64,000 bases of DNA from Oligoflexia bacterium. Lineage in GTDB: Bacteria; Bdellovibrionota; Bacteriovoracia; Bacteriovoracales; Bacteriovoracaceae. Of the stretch, positions 55,086-64,000 are shown piece by piece. Numbering within the stretch: position 1 is the first letter of the stretch; each line of letters begins with the position of its first letter. The stretch is taken from contig JADFZW010000022.1 of the NCBI GenBank assembly GCA_015232355.1, positions 32,562 to 96,561 of the forward strand, in the 5' to 3' direction. The position numbers were made by a program, and so were the translations under genes. The notes beneath the pieces are model-generated. The model did not search any database and was not told where the DNA came from. It was given only the letters and a program-made list of their open reading frames with translations.

Positions 55086-55607
55086 ATGGACATTAAACAA
55101 TCACTAATTTTACTTGATATTTATCTAGGGAAGAAAGGATTACAAAAATCGTTTGTTATTTGCGGTGGAGCATCTCTTATTCTTCAAGGTATCATTTCCA
55201 GAGCAACTAGAGATATTGATATAGTCGCTCCTCCTATAGATACAGCACTAGAGGAAGCAGCATTAAGTGTGGCCAATGATTTGAACTTAGATGATCATTG
55301 GTTAAACGCTGGCCCTGGTTCAATAGTAAAGGACTTAAAAGTAGGATGGGAAAACAGAGTAGTTGAAATATTTAGAGGAACAAATCTTGTAGTAAACTCT
55401 ATCTCTCGTGAAGATTTATTATTTTCTAAATTTGGGGCCCTATGTGATCGACAAAAAGATTTACAAGATATTATTCTTTTGAAACCTTCTTTGGATGAGT
55501 TGATAGAGGCATCTGATTATACCAAAACTAGAGATGGTAATCCTGATTGGCCCAAATGGGTTGATAAACAATTTGAAATTACAAAAAAGGCATTAGGTTA
55601 TGAGTAA
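55086..55607 (+). CDS. Nucleotidyltransferase of bicistronic module 1
   Basis: 173 residues. FVICGGASLILQGIISRATRDIDI has the minimal nucleotidyltransferase motif GG(A/S)S...DxD (Asp43, Asp45), like AbiEii- or DUF6036-type enzymes. Later blocks (WLNAGPGSIVKDLKVGWE, DLLFSKFGALCDR, RDGNPDWP, LGYE) are shared with the paralogue at 62129. In related systems such enzymes nucleotidylate RNA or protein. GAGG precedes ATG. The partner gene starts 8 nt inside its end. A dyad operator lies upstream. Confidence 0.75.
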   Translation: MDIKQSLILLDIYLGKKGLQKSFVICGGASLILQGIISRATRDIDIVAPPIDTALEEAALSVANDLNLDDHWLNAGPGSIVKDLKVGWENRVVEIFRGTNLVVNSISREDLLFSKFGALCDRQKDLQDIILLKPSLDELIEASDYTKTRDGNPDWPKWVDKQFEITKKALGYE

Positions 55608-56271
55608 AGAAAAAGATTCTCTTTGCAATAAATGGGCATCTCTGGGAGTGGCCTTTAATATAGGAGAAGGTCAATACCTAAATACCAATCCTGAGCAGGC
55701 AATTATTGATACAATAAAATCAGGTGAATTTCCAAATGATAAAAAAATGTTCGGACTTATGTTATTATGGATTTTTGAGTATCATGACCTGATTCACGTT
55801 GAGAGGTTAAAGTCATATACTAAAAAATTATCTCCATTTGAATTGGCCCTATTAGCGGCCATATCAAAAAAGATTTTAGCTAAAGGTGATTTCCGTTTTA
55901 AGACGATAGTTAACGAAGCAAAGAAAGCTTTTGGTAAAAACCCGCCTCATTTTAAAGAGGGAGATGACGATCTATTTATATCCAGAAAAGGTGTTGATGA
56001 AGACTTTGTAGAATTTGGAATTAGAGTCGCAAAGGTAAAAGAAGATGACCTCAAAAAATTATTAAAGAGGGATCATATTCTTAAAAATAATGTCTGGCTT
56101 AAAAATAGATTAATTTTTGGGTCAAATCTACGAGCAGATTTTATAACAGTTTTTACTCTTGGCCTTGCAGAGAATGCATATCAAGCAGCAAGAATTTTAA
56201 ATTGCTCTCTAAATGCCAGTTATCGCAATTGGAGAGATATTGCTGAAGCGAGAGGATTGGGAATCATTTAA
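55600..56271 (+). CDS. Partner protein of NTase module 1
   Basis: 223 residues, no known family. The C-terminal half aligns with that of 62643-63350: the N...FG/IG.S.RAD block (LIFGSNLRADFITVF) and a small helix-turn-helix-like end (NAYQAARILNCSLNASYRNW). The overlap ATGAG with the NTase gene implies coupled translation and stoichiometric production. It could be the antitoxin, an adaptor or the target; I cannot tell. Confidence 0.7.
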   Translation: MSKEKDSLCNKWASLGVAFNIGEGQYLNTNPEQAIIDTIKSGEFPNDKKMFGLMLLWIFEYHDLIHVERLKSYTKKLSPFELALLAAISKKILAKGDFRFKTIVNEAKKAFGKNPPHFKEGDDDLFISRKGVDEDFVEFGIRVAKVKEDDLKKLLKRDHILKNNVWLKNRLIFGSNLRADFITVFTLGLAENAYQAARILNCSLNASYRNWRDIAEARGLGII

Positions 56272-56441
56272 CAAAGCTATATTTACTATATATTTGTGAA
56301 TAGACAGATTAATGGGTGTTTAGGAAAAATAATAAATATTTTTGATCAATTCATCAAGTACTATCTTGGAATAAAAATTATACAAACTTCCTATATTGAA
56401 AATAATTTACTAAATTCTCCTCTGTGATTATTGTTTTTTGT

Positions 56442-56915
56442 TTAACTAACTATATAGACTTCTTTTTTCCTGATTTCATAGACAATATCAATTTCGATAC
56501 GAGTTTCTGTATCTATTGGCTTGTCAGAGGAAAGATCAACACCGCAGCCTTTGCAATCTTTAACAGCAACTAATATTTCTTCAGTCACATTTCTTGTGTT
56601 TGGAAGTTGAGATCCTTTTTTCTTTTTATCACTGTCATTAGAATTATTGCGATTACCATTTGAAGCAAAGTTCTGTGCTGAGGGAACTCCACTATTGCTA
56701 GAATTTTTTCTCACTTTTTTTGTAAATAAAACATCAACTATTATATCTATCAGAACCATCATTGAAGTTATAAAAAGACTTACCTCTTTTGAAATATTAT
56801 CAGATTTCAAAATCTCTTTTGATTCTTCCTTTAATTTATCTATTTTATTTCTTATGGAATCTTTACTCATCTTGAGATGAGTATATATCCTCCAAGATGA
56901 AAGGCCACGCCGCAT
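56442..56915 (-). pseudogene. IS66-type transposase N-terminal remnant
   Basis: Residues after about 65 read RKNSSNSGVPSAQN, a Lys-rich linker, then AVKDCKGCGVDLS and TETRIEIDIVYEI, which is the IS66 TnpC N-terminal order (NSS.PPSS, zinc-binding CxxC, then R.I.D). It stops before the DDE domain, so only about a third remains. The start is unclear (ATG 56915 or 56870). Confidence 0.75.
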
Positions 56916-56983
56916 GGCCGTATATTTTGCAAATAAATAGAAAATAATTATATTAGGGTATGAGCAGTTACCATTATCTTAAT

Positions 56984-57499
56984 TTATGTTTGAGATAGCA
57001 TCGGTAAAATTTTAGCTAATATCTCCTTATGTTTGATCATACTGTTTTTAAATTTACTATAATATAATCTTATTGATTTCTCTGTTTCACCGATAATTGC
57101 TAACATATGGTGGATATCAAAGGAACTAAGTAAACATTTAAAGTCATTGCATGAATCAAAAATAACCGAGTTTTCTACTACCCAAAATGGATAGATTTGG
57201 CATCCTAGTGGTCTGTTTTCTTTAAGAGAGCAACCATGTGCAGTTAAAAAAACACAACTGGAATCCTTGTTTTTTTTAATACAGATTTCGTAATTTTCTC
57301 CATTTTTTCGAAATACTGCATATTCTTTCCAGTCTAAGATAAAACTCTCTTCATCACAGTATTTACGGGCCATAATAACATCTTCGATTTTATATCCTTG
57401 TTTTTTAAAGAAACAAATTTCTTCATATGTTACAATTATCCGTGGGTGATGACAACAAGACAGGTTTTGATTAATACACTGTAAACAAGTTTGGTTCAT
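56984..57499 (-). CDS. YkgJ-like cysteine-cluster protein
   Basis: 171 residues. N-terminal CLQCINQNLSCC (Cys5, Cys8, Cys15, Cys16), then CVFLTAHGC and LGCQIYPFW, the Cys pattern of the YkgJ family, believed to bind Zn or Fe-S. The C-terminal part is helical. No strong ribosome-binding site. It diverges from the large transporter gene. Confidence 0.8.
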   Translation of the reverse strand: MNQTCLQCINQNLSCCHHPRIIVTYEEICFFKKQGYKIEDVIMARKYCDEESFILDWKEYAVFRKNGENYEICIKKNKDSSCVFLTAHGCSLKENRPLGCQIYPFWVVENSVIFDSCNDFKCLLSSFDIHHMLAIIGETEKSIRLYYSKFKNSMIKHKEILAKILPMLSQT

Positions 57500-57601
57500 A
57501 TCAGAAATTGAATCAACAATTGAAAAATTCCATTAATTGGGAGAATATATAAATTAGTATAATCCCATAATTTGTTAGTTACAATAAAAAGGATTTTTAA
57601 T

Positions 57602-60600
57602 ATGAAAAAATTTTTAATGTCTTCATTTAATATTGAGGAGAGTGAATTTCTGACAGTTGCACTCATATTTTCTATTGGTTTTTTGTGGGGATCTTCCCAG
57701 ATGTTTAGCTATACTTCAGCTAATGCGCTCTTCTTGAAAATATATGGAGCTAATGATATTGGATTTACTTTTATCATCAATGCCATTCTTATTCCCGTAA
57801 GCGGTCTTTTAATCATGCAGCTTTCAAAGCATCTTACTTTTTCCCGTTATATGATTGCCAGTATCATCGCCCTTTGTGTGGCCATCACTCTTTTTTATAT
57901 TCTTCTTATGACCTCATCATTTAAATTTCCAGCAATGATGTATATGGTGTGGTTGGATATCGAATTTACTCTCGCCAATGTTCTTTTCATGAGTATTATG
58001 AATAAAGTATTTAATATAAGACAATCAAAGCGACTTTTCAGTATTTGTGGTTTTGGTAATGAAATATCTTATATACTGAGCGGTCTTCTTATCCCCCTTA
58101 TTGTAAAATTTACTGGTGCCTTACATTTAACTGCTTTTGCTATTGGTCTTAATCTACTCTCAATAGTTGTCTTTATATCGCTGGTACATTCCCGTCCAAA
58201 TAGTTTTCAAAAAGAAATCAGGCAAGAGGATGATGATGATTCAAAAGAAGGCAGTTCAATGCCATTATCTATTTTCATTAAAAATAGATTTATCAGATTA
58301 ATACTTGCTATCGCTGCCCTTTCAGGAGCAGTTTGTTGTTTTATTGATAATGCTTATTACATTGAACTACAAGCGTATTTCTCAGATGAAGTAAAAATTG
58401 CTTCTTTCGTTAGTTTTTTCTATTCAATATCTTCAGCAATTATTTTAGTGATTAATGGTTTTTTTACTGCCAAATGCATTCGCCGTTTTGGAATATCTGC
58501 CAGTTTATTGATTACTCCAATTTTACTTTTAATAGCTGGAATTGGTTTGGTAATTACTTTGAGTCTTGGTATAAAGCTTTCTCCATTGTGGATTTTCTCT
58601 GTTGTTGTAATGATTAGACTTCTCTATTCTGTTAATATTGCCTCTATTCAAGGATCTGCATATTTTAATCTTTTTCAATCTATTCCCGCTCACAGTCGCG
58701 ATACGGTCATAAACTTTTCTGAAACATTTATTGCTCATATTACCAGTGGTATCGCTGGATTAGTGTTGTTGATTATGACAAAAAAGATGGGTGCCTCTAC
58801 AATGGAAATAATAATATGTTCTATAGTATTGTGTTTAATTTGGATTGTTGTTTCCTTAGTAACCGGAAGAAGATTTATAGTAAATCTTCAATCCCAGATA
58901 GAAAGGAATTCTAACTCTAAACATGAGATTTCAATTTCAAATAACGATATTTCCAAGATGGTTCAAATTGCCAAGCAATCCAAAGATCACAGGGAAGTGA
59001 TAAGCTCGATAGAAATACTTGAAAAAAATAAATTTGTTGATTTTCATAGTATTTTATCAATAACTGCAGTACATGAAAATTTAAATATTCGCTTAATGGC
59101 AGCAGAAATGTTTGAGAAATATGTTCGGAGTAATGATTTTGACTTTATTAAGGAAAGGATTAATGGTGAAAATGATGATCAAATTCGTGCCAGATGGTTG
59201 ATGGCATTGGGTGCGGTCAGTGAAGGAGATGATATTAATTTTATAAAAAAGTATATTGTTACAGACAATGATGAAATGATTGCGGGCGCTATTTGTTCTC
59301 TTATTAAACATTGTGGTTTGGAGGGAATAATTTTTGGAGGAGCAGAATTAATAAAATTATGTAATTGTGAAGTGGCTGCCAAAAGAAAATTAGCGGCGTC
59401 GATTATTGGAAAAATTGCCATGCCCCAACTCTATCAATTATTAATTCCACTTTTACAAGATCCAGATATAGAAGTAAAAAGTATGGCCATAAATGCCGCT
59501 GAAAAAATAAAAAACATTAAATTGATTCCTATACTTTTAGAAAAGTGTTTTGATAGTAAATTAGTCTGTCAGTCAATCCGCGCTATAACCATAACAGGAC
59601 ATGCTAATCTTGATGGGTGTGAATCAGCACTTGAAGATGCTTATTCACGTTTTGTAGATAAACGTAAAATAATTATTAATATTTATGGCCGCCTAAAATC
59701 GATTGAAGCGATAAAAAATCTTTTGAATAAGTTATCGGAGGTGGATTCAGATTTGAATATGGAAATAATAAAATCTTTAGAATCATGTCGTTATGTTCCT
59801 GGAGTAAATGAATTAAAAACATTTGAAAATCTTCTTTTCAAGGCATTACACAAAGGTAGCGAATTATTAGCTATGGAGATAGATTTTAAAAAGCAAAATG
59901 CCTCAAAAAATACTAATGTTGAAAATATTTCTGCTAATTCTATTGATGAAGATGCAAATAATTACTCTGCTATTATTGAGACATTGATTAGTGAAAAAGA
60001 TAGAAACAAGGAATACATTTTTGCCTTATTAGGTATGCTTTATAGAAATTCAGTTATGAGTGATATAAAATACAATTATTTTTATACAGAATCAGATGAA
60101 CAGCGAGCATTGGCCATAGAATTATTAGACTCCATTTTAAATACTGGTCATAAAAACAATGTTATTGCTATTTTTGAAGACACCAATCCTCTTTTCTCGC
60201 TCAACATTCTTAAGCACTCTTTTCCTGAATCGAAAATGATTGGTGAACCATTACTTATAAAAAATCTATGCAACAAGTCCGATCAATCTATCTCTCCAAT
60301 TCTTAGGGCGGCAGCTTGCAATTTTGTATTAAAAACAGCTTTATCGAAAGAGAAAGATTATCTTCTTGATGATTTAAAAAGTAAAAATGAAAAAATAATT
60401 CTTGATTTAATTACTTTAAAAACATCAAATGATCGCTTTTCAATTTTTGAAAGAATCAGGATTTTAAAAAGGACCACTTTGTTTTCTCTTGTTCCAGAAT
60501 ATGCCTTGATAGAAATTGCATTATCATTAAATATTCAAGAGTATAATCAGCATGAAAATATTTTCTTATATGGTGATCATGGAGAAACAATGTTTATCAT

Positions 60601-61381
60601 TGTGGAAGGTAATGTAAACATCCATCTACAGGGTGCTAGTATCGCAAATTTGCATCAAGGGGAAATATTTGGAGAGATGGCCGCTCTATGCCCTGAAGGT
60701 CGTTCTACCAATGCTACAGCATTATCAAAAACATTAACATTTTCACTTACCCATGAATCATTAATGCAAATGATTGATAATCATTTTGAGGCGGTCAAAA
60801 GTATTCTCATAATTCTCTGTAGGCGTTTAAGATCGGCCATCCAATATACTACAGGAGACAATTGTGCACAAAAGATGCATTTATCAGCAATTTCAGAAGC
60901 AGAGATGTCTAATGTGGGTGAAATGAGCATGAAAACATTTGCAGTCGACAACTGGAAAGAATTATCAACAATAGAAAAAGTTTTTCTATTAAAATCTGTT
61001 CCAATATTTAATAATTTGTCAGATAGTAGTCTGCATCTTATGGCCCAAAATGCAAAAGAAATTGCCATAAAAAAGGGAGATATTCTTTTTCAAAAGGGAA
61101 GCATTGGAGTTTCACTATATATTATTATTCAAGGAAAAGTTAGGATTTTTGATGATTCAACAACCATCAATATTTTAAGTGATAAAGGTATTATCGGAGA
61201 ATTAGGGGCGATATCATCTGAACCTAGAACTGCATCCATAAGTACATTGTGTGATAGTAGATTGCTTAAAATTTCTCAAAAATCTTTATATGATATTATG
61301 TGGGATCAGCGTGAAATTGCTAAAAGTATTATGATCTTTTTAATAAAACGCCTGCGTTCACTTATGGATAAAAGGAAGTAA
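57602..61381 (+). CDS. Npt-type nucleotide transporter fused to HEAT and two cNMP-binding domains
   Basis: 1259 residues from ATG 57602 (AAGGA 8 nt upstream; TTG at 57572 rejected). Residues 1-430 have about 12 transmembrane segments resembling MFS / ATP-ADP carrier (Npt1/Npt2-like) proteins. Residues 470-900 are helical repeats (HEAT-like: IRARWLMALGAVSE, EVKSMAINAAEKI). Residues 960-1085 and 1129-1250 are cyclic-nucleotide-binding domains, each with a FGEMAALCPEGRS- or GELGAISSEPRTA-type phosphate cassette. Transport may be gated by a cyclic nucleotide. It is flanked by transposase remnants and two paralogous NTase modules, so it may belong to that accessory block. Confidence 0.8.
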   Translation: MKKFLMSSFNIEESEFLTVALIFSIGFLWGSSQMFSYTSANALFLKIYGANDIGFTFIINAILIPVSGLLIMQLSKHLTFSRYMIASIIALCVAITLFYILLMTSSFKFPAMMYMVWLDIEFTLANVLFMSIMNKVFNIRQSKRLFSICGFGNEISYILSGLLIPLIVKFTGALHLTAFAIGLNLLSIVVFISLVHSRPNSFQKEIRQEDDDDSKEGSSMPLSIFIKNRFIRLILAIAALSGAVCCFIDNAYYIELQAYFSDEVKIASFVSFFYSISSAIILVINGFFTAKCIRRFGISASLLITPILLLIAGIGLVITLSLGIKLSPLWIFSVVVMIRLLYSVNIASIQGSAYFNLFQSIPAHSRDTVINFSETFIAHITSGIAGLVLLIMTKKMGASTMEIIICSIVLCLIWIVVSLVTGRRFIVNLQSQIERNSNSKHEISISNNDISKMVQIAKQSKDHREVISSIEILEKNKFVDFHSILSITAVHENLNIRLMAAEMFEKYVRSNDFDFIKERINGENDDQIRARWLMALGAVSEGDDINFIKKYIVTDNDEMIAGAICSLIKHCGLEGIIFGGAELIKLCNCEVAAKRKLAASIIGKIAMPQLYQLLIPLLQDPDIEVKSMAINAAEKIKNIKLIPILLEKCFDSKLVCQSIRAITITGHANLDGCESALEDAYSRFVDKRKIIINIYGRLKSIEAIKNLLNKLSEVDSDLNMEIIKSLESCRYVPGVNELKTFENLLFKALHKGSELLAMEIDFKKQNASKNTNVENISANSIDEDANNYSAIIETLISEKDRNKEYIFALLGMLYRNSVMSDIKYNYFYTESDEQRALAIELLDSILNTGHKNNVIAIFEDTNPLFSLNILKHSFPESKMIGEPLLIKNLCNKSDQSISPILRAAACNFVLKTALSKEKDYLLDDLKSKNEKIILDLITLKTSNDRFSIFERIRILKRTTLFSLVPEYALIEIALSLNIQEYNQHENIFLYGDHGETMFIIVEGNVNIHLQGASIANLHQGEIFGEMAALCPEGRSTNATALSKTLTFSLTHESLMQMIDNHFEAVKSILIILCRRLRSAIQYTTGDNCAQKMHLSAISEAEMSNVGEMSMKTFAVDNWKELSTIEKVFLLKSVPIFNNLSDSSLHLMAQNAKEIAIKKGDILFQKGSIGVSLYIIIQGKVRIFDDSTTINILSDKGIIGELGAISSEPRTASISTLCDSRLLKISQKSLYDIMWDQREIAKSIMIFLIKRLRSLMDKRK

Positions 61382-61729
61382 TTTTTTTTATCTTATTAAT
61401 CTTAATCACTTAACCAATGGTACACGATAATCTTTTGTAGTTTTTTCATTCCATTTTTATGTGGATGACTTTAGAATAGTTACGATTGACATGGTGGACA
61501 GTACAGGTGTCAGATTGCGTTAGCGCAAAGTTTAATATATTTAACAAATTAGAATGATTCCAAAAAGTTATTTCTCTTTAGTATCTCTCCTTCTTTCCCT
61601 ACTTTTCCCTAATATTCACCATAGAAAATGTCTTAAGTATGTCAAAGTCCTGTTAATTAAAATGTTCGAGCAATGTTTTTTCACTCTAATATTTTAATAT
61701 TTTTAAATCAGAACAGGAGTACTACAAAT
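61382..61729. other. Intergenic region
   Basis: 348 nt with no gene. A small hairpin TTGCG-TTAG-CGCAA at 61515-61528 could end the transporter transcript but has no U-tract. A TGACA...TGTCA pair at 61489-61513 may be a decayed element end. Confidence 0.4.
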
Positions 61730-61906
61730 ATGAAATCTATCTTTGATACTATTATCTCGTTTGGCCTATTGGTTGTTTTCACAGTTGGAGTTAATAAATT
61801 TTATCATGCACTTGAAAAGGAGTTGGTCATCAAATTGAGCAAAGGATTAACACCACTAACAACCATAACAAGAAAGATGACTAAAACTAAATATGATTGG
61901 AAATGA
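61730..61906 (+). CDS. Small single-pass membrane protein, unknown
   Basis: 58 residues from ATG 61730; CAGGAG lies 10 nt upstream, whereas the longer in-frame ATG at 61673 has none. One hydrophobic segment (IISFGLLVVFTVGV) near the N-terminus, then a basic tail. No family recognised. Good ribosome-binding site and a normal composition make it likely a gene. Confidence 0.5.
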   Translation: MKSIFDTIISFGLLVVFTVGVNKFYHALEKELVIKLSKGLTPLTTITRKMTKTKYDWK

Positions 61907-62054
61907 TTCTATCTATCTTCGGTGATCCTATCTTCGGCATGTATCTTCAGGTATAAAAGACCTTTTCTCGATAACCTTAAATAAATTATATTTAGCTCAC
62001 GACCTTGAATCTAAGGTGCCGAATATTTATCAACTTGTTAAAAATCCTATTTTG

Positions 62055-62077
62055 TGGTATCATTTTAACAGATACCA
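62055..62077. promoter_or_regulatory. Inverted repeat operator upstream of NTase module 2
   Basis: TGGTATC and GATACCA form a perfect 7-bp dyad with a 9-nt spacer, the same spacer length as in module 1, 52 nt before the likely NTase start. Confidence 0.6.
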
Positions 62078-62128
62078 TATATGTCATATGTAATACATAT
62101 AAACAATTTTACCAAAATGGGGCCATTC

Positions 62129-62653
62129 ATGGATTTTGAAATAATAAAAAAATTTGATTCCTTTCTATCAAAGAAAAATGAAAGTTTTGAAGGAATTGTA
62201 ATTGGTGGAATGGCACTGATAATACAAGGTGTGGTTTCAAGACAAACAAGAGACTGTGATATTTTATCACCTACGATTACAGAAAATATAAAGACTCTTT
62301 CCAAGGAATTCGCATCTACAGTTAAAGGACTTGATGTTGATTGGTTAAACAATGGCCCCGAATCCTTATCGAAAGACCTACCAAAAGGTTGGGAATTACG
62401 TTGTGAGAATATTTATTCTGGAACCTCACTCAAGCTGCAAACTTTATGCAGGTCAGATTTATTAAAGAGCAAATTATTTGCTTATTGTGATCGCGGAATT
62501 GACTTTGAAGATTGTATTAAATTATCGCCAACAAAAAATGAAATCGTAGAATCACTAGATTGGCTTTATGAACGCGATGGAAATACAGATTGGCCTGAGC
62601 ATGTAAAATTATCAATGGACAAATTGGCCAAGGAGCTTGGTTATGAGCTTTAA
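62129..62653 (+). CDS. Nucleotidyltransferase of bicistronic module 2
   Basis: 174 residues from ATG 62129, which gives the same MD(I/F) head and length as module 1; ATG 62081 is upstream but unsupported. IVIGGMALIIQGVVSRQTRDCD holds the NTase motif with Asp42 and Asp44. WLNNGPESLSKDLPKGWE, DLLKSKLFAYCDRG, RDGNTDWP and ELGYEL match module 1 closely. The partner gene overlaps by 11 nt. A dyad operator lies upstream. Confidence 0.75.
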   Translation: MDFEIIKKFDSFLSKKNESFEGIVIGGMALIIQGVVSRQTRDCDILSPTITENIKTLSKEFASTVKGLDVDWLNNGPESLSKDLPKGWELRCENIYSGTSLKLQTLCRSDLLKSKLFAYCDRGIDFEDCIKLSPTKNEIVESLDWLYERDGNTDWPEHVKLSMDKLAKELGYEL

Positions 62654-63350
62654 ACGAGAAAAGTGTCTTAAAGAATTTTTAAAGGGGGAAGAGCTAACCC
62701 AAGGTCTTCTCAGTTTAGGTGTAAGAATTGACAGTAAGTTCACCAATAAGAAATTATTTCTTCCTGAAGATGTTTTAGTTTCAGCATCGATTGAAGGAGT
62801 TGAAGGTAAATATCGTACCTTATCTTTAGTGGCATCATGGTGTTTTTATCATTTTCAAAAAATTAATGTCACCTGCTTAATAAATCAAGTCAGCAAAATT
62901 GAAAATCCTGTTGTTAGAGCTTTTTGGAGTGCTATGGGAACAGCTCTCAGTAAAGATAGACGATTTAAAAAACTAGAAAAAGTTTATAGTGGGCCTAGAA
63001 TCAACTGTCCAGGTGCTGAAGGATTTCATTTTAAAAAATATGGTGAAGATCAAAATTTTATTAACAGTGTTTTAAAAGTTCCTGCTAATGGTTTAATTAG
63101 GATCAGAGAAAAAGATACCGTTTCTCCATCTGAATTATGTAAAATTAATCCATTTTATAAGTGGCGTACTATTATTGGTCCTTCCTATCGGGCGGACATG
63201 TGGGCCTTGGCCGAAAATAATAAGAATACAAAGGCATCAGAGCTGGCCCGTAAATCACATGGATCGTTTGCAACTGCGTATGCAGTATTGCAAGACCAAC
63301 GATATTTGGCCGCTGCCAATGGAAATTCGGCATATCGTTCTCGCTGTTGA
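62643..63350 (+). CDS. Partner protein of NTase module 2
   Basis: 235 residues from ATG 62643 (AAGGAG 7 nt upstream; TTG 62637 rejected). Its C-terminal half (INPFYKWRTIIGPSYRADMW, then KASELARKSHGSFATAYAV) aligns with the module 1 partner. The pattern suggests a domain with a helix-turn-helix-like end that could bind the upstream dyad. No characterised family recognised. Same overlapping GGTTATGAG junction as module 1. Confidence 0.7.
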   Translation: MSFKREKCLKEFLKGEELTQGLLSLGVRIDSKFTNKKLFLPEDVLVSASIEGVEGKYRTLSLVASWCFYHFQKINVTCLINQVSKIENPVVRAFWSAMGTALSKDRRFKKLEKVYSGPRINCPGAEGFHFKKYGEDQNFINSVLKVPANGLIRIREKDTVSPSELCKINPFYKWRTIIGPSYRADMWALAENNKNTKASELARKSHGSFATAYAVLQDQRYLAAANGNSAYRSRC

Positions 63351-63534
63351 AGCATAATCGTTATTTTAGTATCCGTACAGTTCAGTTCATTTTAGCAACC
63401 AAACTCCGTTTTTCATAATCTCATTTATATTTGAAAGATATGTTGAAATATTTTTTTTAGGGTAATCTATTCAAATGTTAATTTGATTTGTCGTAATTAC
63501 ATTTCAATTTCATTACATGCCTAATTTAGATTCA

Positions 63535-63876
63535 TTATCCTTTTATTATTTGTATAATTTCACTAAGACTGCGAGGATCATTGCTATCTCGTGGAATAAT
63601 TCCCAATTTTTTTAGTTGCGTGGATAATTCAATTACTTTAGGAGGAATAAAACCGTAGCTTGTAATTTTTGAAAATACATCGGTAAAATTAAAATCATGA
63701 TTGCTACAACTAGCAACTACTTTTCCAGATTGGAGAATATAAGCGGTATCCGCCCAGCAATAGGCCAAGTCTATATCATGAGTAGAAAAGATAATAGTTA
63801 ATCCTTCTTGAAGCATCAGTTTTTCTAGCAGATAAAAAAATTCCTGTTGTGCTTTTTCATCAAGTCCTGCATTGGT
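63535..63876 (-). pseudogene. Truncated CbiO-like ABC ATPase C-terminal fragment
   Basis: The minus frame reads NAGLDEKAQQEFFYLLEKL, GLTIIFSTHDIDLAYCWAD and YILQSGKVVASCS, matching the D-loop, switch His and C-terminus of an energy-coupling (CbiO) ATPase. The part before NAGLD, including Walker A, the signature and Walker B, is gone; the bases upstream read into an unrelated sequence. An ATG at 63816 is internal. Likely a deletion relic. Confidence 0.75.
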
Positions 63877-63910
63877 AGTGGAATATTTTTTCTGTCTGGT
63901 TAAAAAAATA

Positions 63911-64000
63911 TCAATTAGGCAATTGCTTTGTCAATTCTATTATAGTGGCACCAATTGTATTTCTATTTTTTAAATTGTTATGAGTAGAAGCATTTACTTT
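63911..64000 (-). other. Possible C-terminal end of a minus-strand gene beyond the right edge
   Basis: 29 codons stay open from the window edge to TGA at 63913 and end with IELTKQLPN. Too short to assign, and an open frame of this size could arise by chance. Confidence 0.25.

Noticed and set aside
61515..61528. TTGCG/CGCAA hairpin as a terminator
   Set aside because: Stem is only 5 bp and there is no U-tract.

Overview
The window is AT-rich (roughly 30% G+C by eye) and comes from a Gram-negative, diderm bacterium. It encodes an outer-membrane phospholipase, OmpA-family proteins, an MCE/Mla lipid transporter, BON-domain proteins, a cyclic beta-glucan synthase and many Sec-exported proteins. 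The gene mix (CotH + VTC + DUF4956, RNB exonuclease, Npt-type nucleotide transporter, many exported proteins without known relatives) fits a Bdellovibrionota or other deltaproteobacteria-like lineage. I cannot prove the taxonomy without a marker gene. No rRNA, tRNA, riboswitch or CRISPR array was recognised.

Layout. 1-3.8 kb: N-terminal half of a cyclic beta-1,2-glucan synthase (minus strand, runs off the left edge). 3.8-16 kb: envelope and stress genes (OMPLA, OmpA lipoprotein, BON protein, RNB exonuclease, DUF883/YqjE pair, CbpA-like DnaJ, histidine kinase), exported unknowns and a decayed thiol peroxidase gene. 15.8-25.7 kb: exported unknowns, then CotH kinase, B12-binding radical SAM, VTC-domain protein, DUF4956 membrane protein and a large exported protein. 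25.7-32.3 kb: secreted subtilase, two transglutaminase-like exported proteins, an exported zincin. 32.4-37.5 kb: LysR regulator, Old Yellow Enzyme, OmpA porin-like protein, ABC exporter. 37.5-44.3 kb: small stress proteins (21-aa peptide, lmo0937-like, CsbD), stand-alone CheB, exported hydrolase, PRC-barrel protein, an exported protein with a possible caspase/CHAT-like His/Cys pair, triple-BON protein. 44.3-48.9 kb: a tight MCE lipid-transport operon. 48.9-53.7 kb: two Hsp20s and an oxidative-stress group (desulfoferrodoxin, thioredoxin-like, catalase-like, internally deleted multicopper oxidase). 53.7-64 kb: an accessory region with IS4- and IS66-type transposase remnants, two paralogous nucleotidyltransferase/partner bicistrons, a giant Npt-like transporter fused to HEAT and two cyclic-nucleotide-binding domains, and a truncated ABC ATPase.

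Two signals stand out. First, a 49-bp promoter-like box occurs ten times with constant internal spacing. It has an ATGAA-N6-TTCAT dyad, then TTGATA, 16 bp, and ATGYTA. It lies in front of envelope-related genes and implies one regulon covering periplasmic glucan, OMPLA, OmpA, BON, DUF883, CotH and VTC genes. In two genes the ATG of its -10 region is a decoy start codon. Second, two paralogous bicistrons (nucleotidyltransferase of the GG...DxD type plus an RAD-motif partner) each have an inverted repeat with a 9-nt spacer upstream and the same GGTTATGAG overlap. This is the architecture of an autoregulated toxin-antitoxin or defence system. The window also shows hexanucleotide repeats inside coding regions and a strong excess of GGCC.
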